A stretch of 64,000 nt of DNA from NCBI RefSeq assembly GCF_004349235.1, contig NZ_SMKY01000008.1:1-64000 (forward strand), written 5' to 3'. Positions 35,687 through 43,975 of this stretch are shown here, one piece after another. A model generated the notes under the pieces. It made no database searches and was not told where the DNA came from. It saw only the letters and a list, made by a program, of their open reading frames with translations. This DNA comes from Actinomadura darangshiensis (GTDB lineage: Bacteria > Actinomycetota > Actinomycetes > Streptosporangiales > Streptosporangiaceae). Position numbers and translations under genes: made by a program. Within the stretch, counting starts at the first letter, position 1, and each line of letters starts with the position of its first letter.

Positions 35687-36460
35687 TCAGGTGGGCTGGT
35701 GGGTTTCGTTCATCTCTCGTGAGATGGCACGTGCGGCGGCGCGGACGGCCGGCACGTAGACCGCTGCGTCGAAATCCATGCTGGGTGCCACCACGGACAC
35801 GGCGGCTACGACGCCGTCCGCGTCGCGGACCGGTGCCGCCACCGTGGTGTGCGGACGGGGCTCGGCCTGGCTGGCGATGGCATAGCCGCCCCGCCTGACC
35901 TCGGCGAGGACGCGGCGCAGATCCTCGGCGGTGCGCATCCCGTCCACGTCATGCCCCGGCTCGAAGCGCCCGAGGATCTGCTCCTGCACATCGGCGGGGG
36001 CGTGGGCAAGCAGGACCAGACCGACACCGGTCCGGGCCAGGGGCATGCGGCCCCCGACGCGATAAAGGGCAGGGCCGGCGTCGTGTGCGGACAGCCGCTC
36101 CACGAGCAGGGCCTCGGCGCCGTCGCGTACCGCCAGCACGATGTGCTGGCGTGTGACGTGGAAGAGGTCCTCCAGGTAGGGCATCGCCACAGCTCGCAGC
36201 CCGTGCCCGCGCGGGGCGAGCGAGGCGATCTCCAGCAGCCGCAGTCCGATGACGTAGCGGCCGTCGTCTAGGCGCTCCAGCGCCCCGGCCTCGGTCAGTT
36301 TGCGGGCCAGGCGCAGGGCGGTGCTGCGGGGCAGACCGGTGCGCTGGGCGAGGCGCGTCAAGGGCAGGACGCGGTGGTCGGCGTCGAAGGCGCTCAGCAC
36401 GGCGAAGGCTCGGTCGATCACCGCCTCGCCCGCCTTGGGCGGGTCCGTTGTCGGCACCAC
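35687..36460 (-). CDS. IclR family transcriptional regulator
   Basis: A 257-residue regulator. The N-terminal winged HTH (AVIDRAFAVLSAFDADHRVLPLTRLAQRTGLPRSTALRLARKLTEAGAL in order) and the C-terminal IclR effector domain (PYLEDLFHVTRQHIVLAVRDG, TGVGLVLLAHAP, GGYAIASQAEP) are both complete. The start is GTG 36460 or the adjacent GTG 36457, after ACGGAGAT. It is divergent from an amidohydrolase gene with about 100 bases between; a short repeat GGCAT-N5-ATGCC at 36479-36493 could be its operator. It likely controls that amidohydrolase. Confidence 0.9.
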   Translation of the reverse strand: MVPTTDPPKAGEAVIDRAFAVLSAFDADHRVLPLTRLAQRTGLPRSTALRLARKLTEAGALERLDDGRYVIGLRLLEIASLAPRGHGLRAVAMPYLEDLFHVTRQHIVLAVRDGAEALLVERLSAHDAGPALYRVGGRMPLARTGVGLVLLAHAPADVQEQILGRFEPGHDVDGMRTAEDLRRVLAEVRRGGYAIASQAEPRPHTTVAAPVRDADGVVAAVSVVAPSMDFDAAVYVPAVRAAARAISREMNETHQPT

Positions 36461-36564
36461 ATCTCCGTTTCACTCAGTGGCATGTCTGATGCCGTTGAAT
36501 GGCTCGCCTGCCTAGCGTAGACGTGCACCTCCGTCACAGCACGCCCGACCGGGAGGAGACAGCG

Positions 36565-37551
36565 ATGAGTACGCAAGGTCTGGTCGACTTTCACGCCCAC
36601 TTCACCACCGCGCGCTACATCGAGGCAGCCAAAGCAGGCGGCCATGTGCAGCCCGACGGCATGCCCGAGGACTACTGGCCGCGGTGGACCGCCGACGAGC
36701 ATCTGGCGTTCATGGACGAGGCCGGTATCGCGAAAGCGATGCTGTCGCTGTCCTCGCCCGGCACCCACTTCGGAGACGATCGGGCCGCCCGCTCCCTGAC
36801 CCGCGAGATCAACGAGTTCTGTGCCGAGGAGGTGCGAGGACATCCGGACAGGTTCGGGCAGTTCGCCACCCTGCCGCTGCCCGATGTGGACGGCGCGCTG
36901 GCGGAGATCGCCTACAGCTTCGACGAACTCGGTGCCGACGGCGTGGCACTGCTGTCCAACCACGCGGGAATCCGGCTCGCCGACGAGCGGTTCACACCGC
37001 TACTCGCCGAACTCGACCGGCGAGCGGCGGTCGTCCTGCTGCACCCGACCAGCTGCGCGGGCCATGAGGAACTGTCGTCAGGACGGCCGCGGCCGATGAT
37101 CGAGTTCCTCTTCGAGACCGCCCGTACGGTCATCGACCTCATCCTCAGCGGCGCGGCGACGAGGTTCTCCCGCATCCGCCTGATCGTGCCCCACCTCGGC
37201 GGAGTGCTGCCGCTGCTCACCGAGCGCGTCGAAGCGTTCCGCACGATCAGTGGTGAGGCGGCCGGCCGTGCCACGGTCGCCGACATCCTCGGCCGGTTCT
37301 ACTACGACCTCGCCGGCATGCCGTCGAAGCAGCAGATCGCCGCGCTCGCCGGCATCGCCAGGCCGGAGCGGCTGCTCTACGGCAGCGACTACGCCTGGAC
37401 GCAGCGCGACCTCGCCCTGCGCCTGCTGACGACACTCGACTCGGCGCTGGCCGACGCACACCGGGACTGGCAGTCCCTCACCACGCGCAACGCCGAGCTT
37501 CTCCTCAGCCGAGAGCCTGAACGCCGGTGCGACACGGATGTCACCAGCTGA
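36565..37551 (+). CDS. Amidohydrolase family protein (ACMSD-like Amidohydro_2)
   Basis: A 328-residue metal-dependent TIM-barrel enzyme. The metal-binding HxH is VDFHAHF at the N-terminus. Further ligands are the His in VVLLHPTSC, the His in LIVPHLGGVLP and the Asp in LLYGSDYAWT, all in the positions expected for Amidohydro_2 hydrolases and decarboxylases of the ACMSD type. The substrate is probably an aromatic or heterocyclic acid, by analogy only. ATG 36565 is preceded by GGGAGGAG; an in-frame ATG at 36499 is before that site. It lies divergent from its presumed IclR regulator and overlaps the convergent EEP gene by 11 bases. Confidence 0.87.
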   Translation: MSTQGLVDFHAHFTTARYIEAAKAGGHVQPDGMPEDYWPRWTADEHLAFMDEAGIAKAMLSLSSPGTHFGDDRAARSLTREINEFCAEEVRGHPDRFGQFATLPLPDVDGALAEIAYSFDELGADGVALLSNHAGIRLADERFTPLLAELDRRAAVVLLHPTSCAGHEELSSGRPRPMIEFLFETARTVIDLILSGAATRFSRIRLIVPHLGGVLPLLTERVEAFRTISGEAAGRATVADILGRFYYDLAGMPSKQQIAALAGIARPERLLYGSDYAWTQRDLALRLLTTLDSALADAHRDWQSLTTRNAELLLSREPERRCDTDVTS

Positions 37552-38635
37552 TCTTGGCCACTACCGGTAGGTGGTCGCTGCCGGTGGACGGGAGCGTCCG
37601 CGAGCTCACTGGCTTTACGCCTCTGACCAGGATCTGGTCGATCCGCACCATCGGGAACGAGGCCGGCCAGGTGAAGCCGAAGCCGTCGCCGGACGTGTCC
37701 TGGGCCGAGTGCATCTGCGGAGTGATGCCGGCGAACGCGCGGTCGTCCATGGTGCCGTTCAGGTCGCCGAGCAGCACCACCCGCTCGTTCCGCTCGGCGG
37801 CGATGGCCTTGCTGAGAGCCTGCACGCCTCTGTCCCGCTGGGCCGTCCCAAAACCCGCCCGGGGATTCACCCGTACGGACGCCAGGTGGGCCACATAGAC
37901 CACCAACTTCCCCTGGTCCGTTGCCACCGTGGCGCGCAACGCCCGGGCGCCGTCGACGTCGACCGGCTTGGATTCCGCCAGCGGCCCGTAGTCCATCTCG
38001 GTGTCGACCGGCCGGGCGTCCGCCAGCGGTAGCTTGCTCCACAGCCCGACCGTGCCCTGAACTGAGTGGTGCGGATACGCCTTCGCCAGCTCCTTCTCGT
38101 ATGTGCCCCTGGCCTGCTGGGACAGCTCCTCCAGGGCCAGTACGTCCGCCCCTGAAGCGGCCAGGGCGCGGGCGGTGCCGACCGGGTCGGGGTTGTCGGC
38201 GCCGACGTTGTGGCTGGCCACGGTGAGGTCTCCGCCCGGTCCGGATTTGTCGCTGAGCAGCCCGCCGAAGAGGTTCAGCCACACCACGGCCGGGAGCACC
38301 AGCGCGGTCACCGCGGAGGCAGAGCGGCGCCACAGTGCCCCGGCCAGCAGCACAGGGACCACCAGGCCGAACCATGGCAGGAACGTCTCCACCAGGCTGC
38401 CGAGGTGCCCGATCCGGTTCGGGATCTGCGCGTGGAGCAGCATGAACAGGCCGAGCAGCAACGCCAGCGCTGCCAGGACCAGGCCGCGCTTCCAGGGGCC
38501 CGGCTGCGAGGCGCTGCGGATCACCCGGCGGATGCGCGTGCGCCAGGTCGCGGCATCGGTATCGCGGCGGTCGGCGGTGCGCTGGTCGGTCTCCGCCGTG
38601 TCCATCTGTCCCGACTCGCTGCCTGCGGTGATCAC
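37541..38635 (-). CDS. Membrane-anchored endonuclease/exonuclease/phosphatase (EEP) family protein
   Basis: A 364-residue protein with three N-terminal transmembrane segments (about residues 50-68, 82-100 and 105-125) followed by an EEP domain that would face outside. Catalytic motifs: the Asn in VASHNVGADN, the Glu in LALEELSQQ, the Asp/Asn pair in VLLGDLNGTMDD, and the SDHLPVVA Asp-His. EEP enzymes cleave phosphodiesters or phosphomonoesters of nucleic acids, lipids or sugars; the substrate here is unknown. GTG 38635 overlaps the stop of the upstream pepsin-like gene by four bases, so they are an operon. Confidence 0.85.
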   Translation of the reverse strand: MITAGSESGQMDTAETDQRTADRRDTDAATWRTRIRRVIRSASQPGPWKRGLVLAALALLLGLFMLLHAQIPNRIGHLGSLVETFLPWFGLVVPVLLAGALWRRSASAVTALVLPAVVWLNLFGGLLSDKSGPGGDLTVASHNVGADNPDPVGTARALAASGADVLALEELSQQARGTYEKELAKAYPHHSVQGTVGLWSKLPLADARPVDTEMDYGPLAESKPVDVDGARALRATVATDQGKLVVYVAHLASVRVNPRAGFGTAQRDRGVQALSKAIAAERNERVVLLGDLNGTMDDRAFAGITPQMHSAQDTSGDGFGFTWPASFPMVRIDQILVRGVKPVSSRTLPSTGSDHLPVVAKISW

Positions 38636-39933
38636 TTGGCCTTGCCACGGGCGATGTAGAGGTTCATGGCGGTGAAGTCGAGGGTGATGTTGAAGGGCTT
38701 AAAGAAGCAGTGGGCGAAGTGGCCGATCGAGTCGAACCCCGGGCCGTAGGGCCAGGGCACGTTGACCGGCATGTTCGGGTCCGACTCGCAGAAGACCTCC
38801 TTGGCGACGGCGTCGCCGAGGCGGATCTCCTCCGGGTAGCAGGGATAGGTGGTGGTCGCATGGCTGTGGGCGAAGGTCTCGAACGGGCGGTCGCGGTCGG
38901 TGCGGACGTCCAGCCGCTCGGCCACCTCCCCGGGCATGCCCGCGGCGGTCGCGCCGCTGCTGCCGCCGAAGTTCACGCCCATCACCCGCGGCCCGGAGCC
39001 GGCGATGCTCCCGATGCTGCTGACATCGTGGTCGCGGGACAGCCACATCGGCAGGCGCTTGGCGCCCGCCTGTACCTTTCTGGACGCCTCAGGCGTCGGA
39101 CGGCGCAGGATCAGCGATCGGCCTGCGTAGTCGAAGGTGGTCAGCAGGTGGTAGAAGACCCATGTGCCGATCATGCCGTCGCTGTCGGTGCCGACGTCTC
39201 CGCCCGACTCCGTCGACGACCAGCCCACGGGGACGTTCCGCAGTTCGATGCCGCCCAGATCGAAGGAGTCCAGCACCCCGTAGTACACCCAGATGGTGAC
39301 GCCCTCGAAGTCGGTCTTCTCCTTGTACACGGGGCTCAGCCCGGCTTCCTCGGCCACCGACGCGGTCAGTTGCAGATTCGGGGCGCCGGTGTAGAACGTG
39401 AAGCGCTTCGGCGGCCCGCCGTTGACCGAGGCCTCCACCAGCGGCACCGGGTCCATCTGCTGCCATGGCACACGGCCGATGTCACCGTGGACCTGATACG
39501 GCTCGCCGCGGACCGCCGCGAACCATTCGGCGTAGCCCTTCTCGCCGGCCGCTCGCCAGCGCGGTACGGAGAGGGAGAGTTTGTCCTGCCGGATGTAGCA
39601 GTCGCCCAGCAGCCCGTTGGTCTCCTTGTCGTCGGGCGCCAGTTCGAGGGCCATCGTGAGGTACTTCTCCGCGTCGGGGAACTTGTTGGCCAGGAGCCCG
39701 ACATAGCCGCGCCGGCGCGCGGCGCGCAGGTTCGTGGGGTCTTTCTTCAGAACCTCCTCGTACGCGCGGCCGGCCTGCTCGAACTTCCCGGCCTTGAACA
39801 ACGCGTCCGCGTCACTCCCGTCGGCGTGTGCCATGCCCGGCTTGCCGAGCAGTGGTGTGGCCGCGGCGGCCCCGGCCGCCACTGCCGCGCCCCGCAACAG
39901 TGAGCGCCGGTCCCATTCTCTGTCGCTGGCCAC
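38632..39933 (-). CDS. Tat-exported TPR and retropepsin-like protein lacking catalytic Asp
   Basis: A 433-residue protein. The N-terminus carries a twin-arginine signal (DRRSLLRGAAVAAGAAAATPLLG). Residues about 40-125 form two or three TPR repeats (ALFKAGKFEQAGRAYEEVLKKDP and PDAEKYLTMALELAPDD). The rest resembles two aspartic-protease lobes. Lobe 1 has RFTFYTGAPNLQLTASVAEEAGL and DGMIGTWVFYHLLTTFDYAGRSLIL; lobe 2 has MGVNFGGSSGATAAG and DSIGHFAHCFFKPFNITLDF. In both, the D-T/S-G catalytic triplet is replaced (YTG, NFG), so proteolysis is unlikely and a binding role is more plausible. Operon with the EEP gene. Confidence 0.75.
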   Translation of the reverse strand: MASDREWDRRSLLRGAAVAAGAAAATPLLGKPGMAHADGSDADALFKAGKFEQAGRAYEEVLKKDPTNLRAARRRGYVGLLANKFPDAEKYLTMALELAPDDKETNGLLGDCYIRQDKLSLSVPRWRAAGEKGYAEWFAAVRGEPYQVHGDIGRVPWQQMDPVPLVEASVNGGPPKRFTFYTGAPNLQLTASVAEEAGLSPVYKEKTDFEGVTIWVYYGVLDSFDLGGIELRNVPVGWSSTESGGDVGTDSDGMIGTWVFYHLLTTFDYAGRSLILRRPTPEASRKVQAGAKRLPMWLSRDHDVSSIGSIAGSGPRVMGVNFGGSSGATAAGMPGEVAERLDVRTDRDRPFETFAHSHATTTYPCYPEEIRLGDAVAKEVFCESDPNMPVNVPWPYGPGFDSIGHFAHCFFKPFNITLDFTAMNLYIARGKAK

Positions 39934-40034
39934 GGCCTTCTCCTCTGTGAATCACCTTTCGAGGCCAGGGCACCGTGCCCCCGGCACGGACCGCTGCGGT
40001 CCGTGCCTCCATCGAAGACGGGCGACCGTTGCGA

Positions 40035-40060
40035 GGGCGTATGCGTTTTTCGATACGCCC
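40035..40060 (-). terminator. Hairpin terminator after the sensor kinase gene
   Basis: GGGCGTAT / ATACGCCC (8-bp stem) with a 10-base loop containing five T on the plus strand, 10 bases beyond the kinase stop. It may also lie in the leader of the next gene on this strand. Confidence 0.5.
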
Positions 40061-40069
40061 GCGATATGC

Positions 40070-42106
40070 CTAGCCGTGGTCCGGTGAACGGGGCAGCCGC
40101 AGGACGAAGGTCGCGCCGCGGCCGGGCTCACTGCGCACCGCCGCGGATCCGCCGTGCGCCTCGGCGAGCTGCCGCACGATGGCGAGGCCCAGTCCGCTGC
40201 CGCCGCTCTGCCGGCTGCGCGACTTCTCGGCCCGCCAGAACCGGTCGAAGACGTGCGGCAGGTGCTCGGGCTCGATGCCCGGCCCGGTGTCGGACACCTC
40301 GATCAGCACCTCGTCGCCGTCGGCGTACGCACGCAGGCTCACCCGCCCGCCGGACGGGGTGTAGCGGACCGCGTTGGCGAGCAGGTTGCCGACCGCCTGC
40401 CGCAGCCGTACCGGATCGGCGTCCAGGCGGGGACGGCCGGTCACCTCGACGGTCAGCACCAGCTCGGCGGCCTCGGCCGCGGCACGGTAGACGGTCGCGA
40501 TCTGCTCGACCAGGTCGGCCGCGTCGACCGGCTCGGGGTGGAGCCGCAGCCTGCCCACGTCGGCGAGCGCGAGCTGCTGCAGGTCGTCGACGATGTGCTG
40601 CAGCAGCGTGGCCTCCTCGACCAGCGAAGCGGTCAGCGCCGGGCCCAGGTCGGCCACGCCGTCCTGGGCGGCCTCCAGCCAGCCGCGGATGTTGCTCAGC
40701 GGCGTGCGCAGCTCATGCGACACGTCGCTGACCATCGCCTTGCGCTGCCGCTCCATGCGGTCCAGGTGCTCGGACATCTCGTTGAACGCGGCGCCCAGCT
40801 CGCCCACCTCGCCCTTGGCGCGCACCGCGACCCGCGCCGAGCCGTCGCCGGCCCGCATCCGGCGGGCCGCCGCGGTCACCGCCCGCACCGGCCGCGCCAG
40901 GCGGGTGGCGACGAGCACGCTGACCCCGGCCGCCAGGACGAGGATCACCGCGGTGACCCCCGCGATGCCGTACGGGTCGATGGCCGGCCTACGGTCCTCC
41001 GGCGAGCCGATGTAGAGCAGCGCGGCCGGCGCGACGTACGACTTCAGCTGGGTGCGGCGCGCGGTGGCCAGGCACTCGGCGGCCGACGCCGGGGCGGCCG
41101 GCGTGCCGGTCTCGTCCAGCCACACGTCGACCTTGCTTCCGCGGCACTGCCGGACCAGGGCGGCGAGCTGGTTGAGCGCGCGCTTCTCGGTGCTGGTCGG
41201 CCCTGGCGCGTCCGGCGAGCACGACGCGGGCCGCACCTCGGGGTCCGGCGACACCGTGGGGCTCGGCGTCGCGGCCGGGTTCGGCGTCGCGGCGGGCCGG
41301 TCCGCCGGCCTCTCCCCGGGCACGGCGGTCGGCTCGCCGGGCGCGGTCCCCGTCCGCGGCGACCTTCCGCCCGGGTCCGTAGGCGCGGCGGGTTCCAGCG
41401 TCGTCGCGACCGCGACCGCGACCGGCCGCGTCCCGGCGCCGGTGAGCCGCACCGCTTCGGCACCGACCGAACGCGGTGTGGAAGGGCGTTGTCCGGACGG
41501 CGCGCCGACGGGCGGGCGAGGGCGGCTCATGCCCGGTGCCGGGTTGCTCGGACCGCCCTCGCGGCGGAGGTAAGGGCGGCCGCCGGGCCCGACGACGACC
41601 GTGGCGCGCTGGCCCTCGCGGCGCAGGCACGCCGCCTGCGCGTCGACCTCCCCGCGCAGCCGCACCCGCTCGGACTCCGGCAGCCGGAACGGCCCGGCCG
41701 CGCGCGCGTCGATCCGGTCGGTGGCCGCGCCGGGCACCAGCGAGACGTCGACGGCGAGCGGGTCGACGACGGCCGATGGACGCGCCGGCAGCGGCGGCCG
41801 GCCCGCCGCCGAGTCCGCGATCCGGGTGCCGCCCTCGGTCGCCAGCGCGACCCGCTGGTCGCTCTCCCGGGCCAGCCCGCGCACGGTCTCCGCGACGCCG
41901 TCCCACCGCGGGTGGCTCGCCGCGTAGCCGAGCAGCGCGTCGTTGACGCGGGCGTCGCGGGCGAGCGTCCGGCCCTGCTGGTGCCGGATCTCACCGGACG
42001 TGCTGCGCGCCGCCAGCCACGCGGTCGCCACGATCGAGCACACCGCGATCAGCACCGAGCCGGCGACCAGCCGCGCGAGCAGGCTGTCGAAGAGGCTAGG
42101 GCGCAC
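40070..42106 (-). CDS. Sensor histidine kinase with long proline-rich extracytoplasmic region
   Basis: A 678-residue kinase. TM1 is about residues 13-34 and TM2 about 380-400, bounding an unusually long outside region of roughly 340 residues. Its second half is rich in Pro, Thr and Ala (for example TPNPAATPSPTVSPDPEV), like a cell-wall-spanning linker. Then come HAMP, HisKA (VSDVSHELRTPLSNIRG, His about 464), the N box (GNLLANAVRYTPSGG), G1 (DTGPGIEPEHLPHVFDRFWR) and G2 (GSGLGLAIVRQLAEAHGG). GTG 42106 overlaps the response regulator gene by 11 bases. A role in envelope sensing is inferred from the domain and the neighbouring L,D-transpeptidase. Confidence 0.92.
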   Translation of the reverse strand: MRPSLFDSLLARLVAGSVLIAVCSIVATAWLAARSTSGEIRHQQGRTLARDARVNDALLGYAASHPRWDGVAETVRGLARESDQRVALATEGGTRIADSAAGRPPLPARPSAVVDPLAVDVSLVPGAATDRIDARAAGPFRLPESERVRLRGEVDAQAACLRREGQRATVVVGPGGRPYLRREGGPSNPAPGMSRPRPPVGAPSGQRPSTPRSVGAEAVRLTGAGTRPVAVAVATTLEPAAPTDPGGRSPRTGTAPGEPTAVPGERPADRPAATPNPAATPSPTVSPDPEVRPASCSPDAPGPTSTEKRALNQLAALVRQCRGSKVDVWLDETGTPAAPASAAECLATARRTQLKSYVAPAALLYIGSPEDRRPAIDPYGIAGVTAVILVLAAGVSVLVATRLARPVRAVTAAARRMRAGDGSARVAVRAKGEVGELGAAFNEMSEHLDRMERQRKAMVSDVSHELRTPLSNIRGWLEAAQDGVADLGPALTASLVEEATLLQHIVDDLQQLALADVGRLRLHPEPVDAADLVEQIATVYRAAAEAAELVLTVEVTGRPRLDADPVRLRQAVGNLLANAVRYTPSGGRVSLRAYADGDEVLIEVSDTGPGIEPEHLPHVFDRFWRAEKSRSRQSGGSGLGLAIVRQLAEAHGGSAAVRSEPGRGATFVLRLPRSPDHG

Positions 42107-42779
42107 GGTCGCCGACCAGCTTGTACCCGACGCCGTACACGGTGCACAGCCGGACCGGGCGCCGCGGCTGCGGCTCGATCTTCTTGCGCAGGTTCTTCAC
42201 GTGCACGTCGACCGTGCGCTCGGTGATGAACCGGTCGAAGCCGTGCAGGTGCTCCAGCAGCTGCGCCCGGGTGAGGACCCGCTCCGGCCGCGCGGCCAGT
42301 GCCTCCAGGATGCGGAACTCCGCGGGCGTGCACTCGACCTCGCGCCCGTCCGCGAGCACCGTGTGCCGCTCGGGGTCCACCGTGATGCCGCCGACCCGGT
42401 ACACCCGCTCGCCGTTCCCGGCCCGCCGCAGCAGCGTGCGCACCCGGGCCATCAGCTCGCGCGGGCTGTACGGCTTGGTGACGTAGTCGTCGGCGCCGAG
42501 GTCGAGGCCGAGCAGCAGGTCGTCCTCGGTCGACCGGGCGGTCAGCATCAGCACCGGCACATCGGACTCGGCGCGCAGCCCCCGGCACACGTCGAGGCCG
42601 TCGACGCCCGGCATCATCACGTCGAGCAGGACGAGGTCGGGGCGGCACGCGCGGGCCTCGTCGATCGCGGCCCGCCCGTCGTGGACGACGACCACGGAGT
42701 GCCCCTCGCGCTGGAGATAGCGGCGCAGCAGCTCCGCCTGTTTGGTGTCGTCCTCCGCGACCAGGACATTCGCGCACAT
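42096..42779 (-). CDS. OmpR/PhoB-type response regulator
   Basis: A 227-residue regulator: receiver domain with acidic pocket VLVAEDD, phospho-acceptor Asp in DLVLLDVMMPGVDGLDVC, Thr in LMLTARS and Lys in DDYVTKPYSPREL. The C-terminal winged helix contains CTPAEFRILEALAARPERVLTRAQLLEHLHG and VDVHVKNLRKKIEP, in order. ATG 42779 follows GGGGGTC; the frame extends to 42815 without a better site. Coupled to the overlapping sensor kinase gene. It is divergent from an L,D-transpeptidase gene 94 bases away, a likely target. Confidence 0.93.
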   Translation of the reverse strand: MCANVLVAEDDTKQAELLRRYLQREGHSVVVVHDGRAAIDEARACRPDLVLLDVMMPGVDGLDVCRGLRAESDVPVLMLTARSTEDDLLLGLDLGADDYVTKPYSPRELMARVRTLLRRAGNGERVYRVGGITVDPERHTVLADGREVECTPAEFRILEALAARPERVLTRAQLLEHLHGFDRFITERTVDVHVKNLRKKIEPQPRRPVRLCTVYGVGYKLVGDRAP

Positions 42780-42872
42780 GACCCCCGAGCGTAGGCGACC
42801 CGTGACCGGCACCACGGGATCATCACATCGGGCTCACAGGTTCTTCACACTCCTCGGCCAGCATCTCGCGGC

Positions 42873-43622
42873 ATGCGCCAAGTCAAGATTCACACCGGCG
42901 CCCTGCTCGCCGCCGGCCTGATCGCCGGACTGGCCGGCTGCGGCTCGTCGGACGACGGCGGCTCGGGGAACGGCCCGCCCGAGGCGGCCCACCCGGCGGC
43001 CGCCGCCCAGCCGCAGCAGCAGGGCGGCGCCGAGATAGCGACCGTGCGCGGCCGCCGGATCGCCGTCCACAAGCGGAAGGGCGACGGTGCGGCTTGGAAG
43101 ACGCTGTCCAGCCCCAACGAGATGGGCGCGACCCGGGTCTTCCTCGTCGACGCCAAGGACGGCGACTGGCTCAAGGTGCTGCTGCCGATCCGGCCCAACG
43201 GCAGCACCGGCTGGGTCAAGGCGTCCGACGTCAAGCTGTCGTCGACACCCCACCGCGTGGAGATCGATCCGAAGGCGTTCACGTTCACGGTCTTCGACGG
43301 CGGCAAGGTGCTGCGCACCGGCAAGGTCGCCACCGGCGAGGGCGGCACCCCGACCCCGGCCGGCCGCTTCTACTTCACCGAGCTGGTCGAACCGCCGGAC
43401 CCGAACGGCGGCTACGGCGCCTACGCCTTCGGGTTGAGCGGCTTCTCGCCGACGCTGAAGACCTTCGCCGGCGGCCCAGGACAGCTCGCCGTACACGGCA
43501 CGAACAAGGCGTCGGCGCTGGGCGGCAAGGCCAGCCACGGCTGCGTGCGGGTCGGCAACGACGACATCACCTGGATGGCCAAGAACCTGGCGATCGGCAC
43601 ACCTGTCGTCGTCAAGAAATGA
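42873..43622 (+). CDS. Lipoprotein L,D-transpeptidase (YkuD domain)
   Basis: A 249-residue exported enzyme that would form 3-3 crosslinks in peptidoglycan or attach proteins to it. A lipoprotein signal peptide ends in the lipobox LAGCGSS, followed by an Ala/Pro/Gln-rich linker. An SH3-like segment (residues about 55-110) precedes the YkuD catalytic domain with HGTNKAS and the active-site motif SHGCVRVGNDD (Cys nucleophile). It is divergent from the OmpR-type two-component system and precedes a small secreted proline-rich protein by 22 bases, probably as an operon. Confidence 0.92.
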   Translation: MRQVKIHTGALLAAGLIAGLAGCGSSDDGGSGNGPPEAAHPAAAAQPQQQGGAEIATVRGRRIAVHKRKGDGAAWKTLSSPNEMGATRVFLVDAKDGDWLKVLLPIRPNGSTGWVKASDVKLSSTPHRVEIDPKAFTFTVFDGGKVLRTGKVATGEGGTPTPAGRFYFTELVEPPDPNGGYGAYAFGLSGFSPTLKTFAGGPGQLAVHGTNKASALGGKASHGCVRVGNDDITWMAKNLAIGTPVVVKK

Positions 43623-43644
43623 AACAGCACCGGAAGGAACATCG

Positions 43645-43911
43645 ATGCGCCTGAAACCCCTCATCGCAGCCGTCGCGCTGGGCGTCGGCCTGGCCGGCAC
43701 CGGCATGGCCGCCGCCGAGGCCGCCACCACCACGCCCAGCCCGACCGCCTCACCCGCTGACCCGAACCCCACCGACCGCCCCGGGGAGCTGATCCCGACC
43801 CAGCGTCCGGGCGAGCCGAACCCGAGCCGCCGCCCCGGCGCCGTCCGGCCCAAGCCCGGCGAGCCGTCGATCGCCAGGCCCATCCCCAAGGCGCCGAACT
43901 ACACCGGCTGA
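43645..43911 (+). CDS. Small secreted proline-rich protein
   Basis: An 88-residue protein with a signal peptide (RLKPLIAAVALGVGLAGTGMAAAEA) and a mature part of repeated Pro/Arg/Gly/Glu units: DRPGELIPTQRPGEPNPSRRPGAVRPKPGEP, with a recurring RPGE/PGEP element. It looks like a disordered cell-wall-associated peptide, perhaps a substrate or partner of the preceding L,D-transpeptidase. A GGAAGGAAC ribosome binding site precedes ATG 43645. No family recognised. Confidence 0.7.
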   Translation: MRLKPLIAAVALGVGLAGTGMAAAEAATTTPSPTASPADPNPTDRPGELIPTQRPGEPNPSRRPGAVRPKPGEPSIARPIPKAPNYTG

Positions 43912-43920
43912 CCGCGACCC

Positions 43921-43954
43921 GCAGGCCCGCACGTCTTCCGCCGTGCGGGCCTGC
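43921..43954. terminator. Bidirectional hairpin terminator
   Basis: Perfect 13-bp arms (GCAGGCCCGCACG / CGTGCGGGCCTGC) with an 8-base loop between two convergent genes. Confidence 0.75.
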
Positions 43955-43975
43955 CGCATCTCCGAGCGGGTGTCG

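Noticed and set aside
40154-42226. 690-codon plus-strand frame opposite the sensor kinase gene
   Set aside because: Shadow frame. The minus strand encodes a complete, motif-rich histidine kinase and response regulator.
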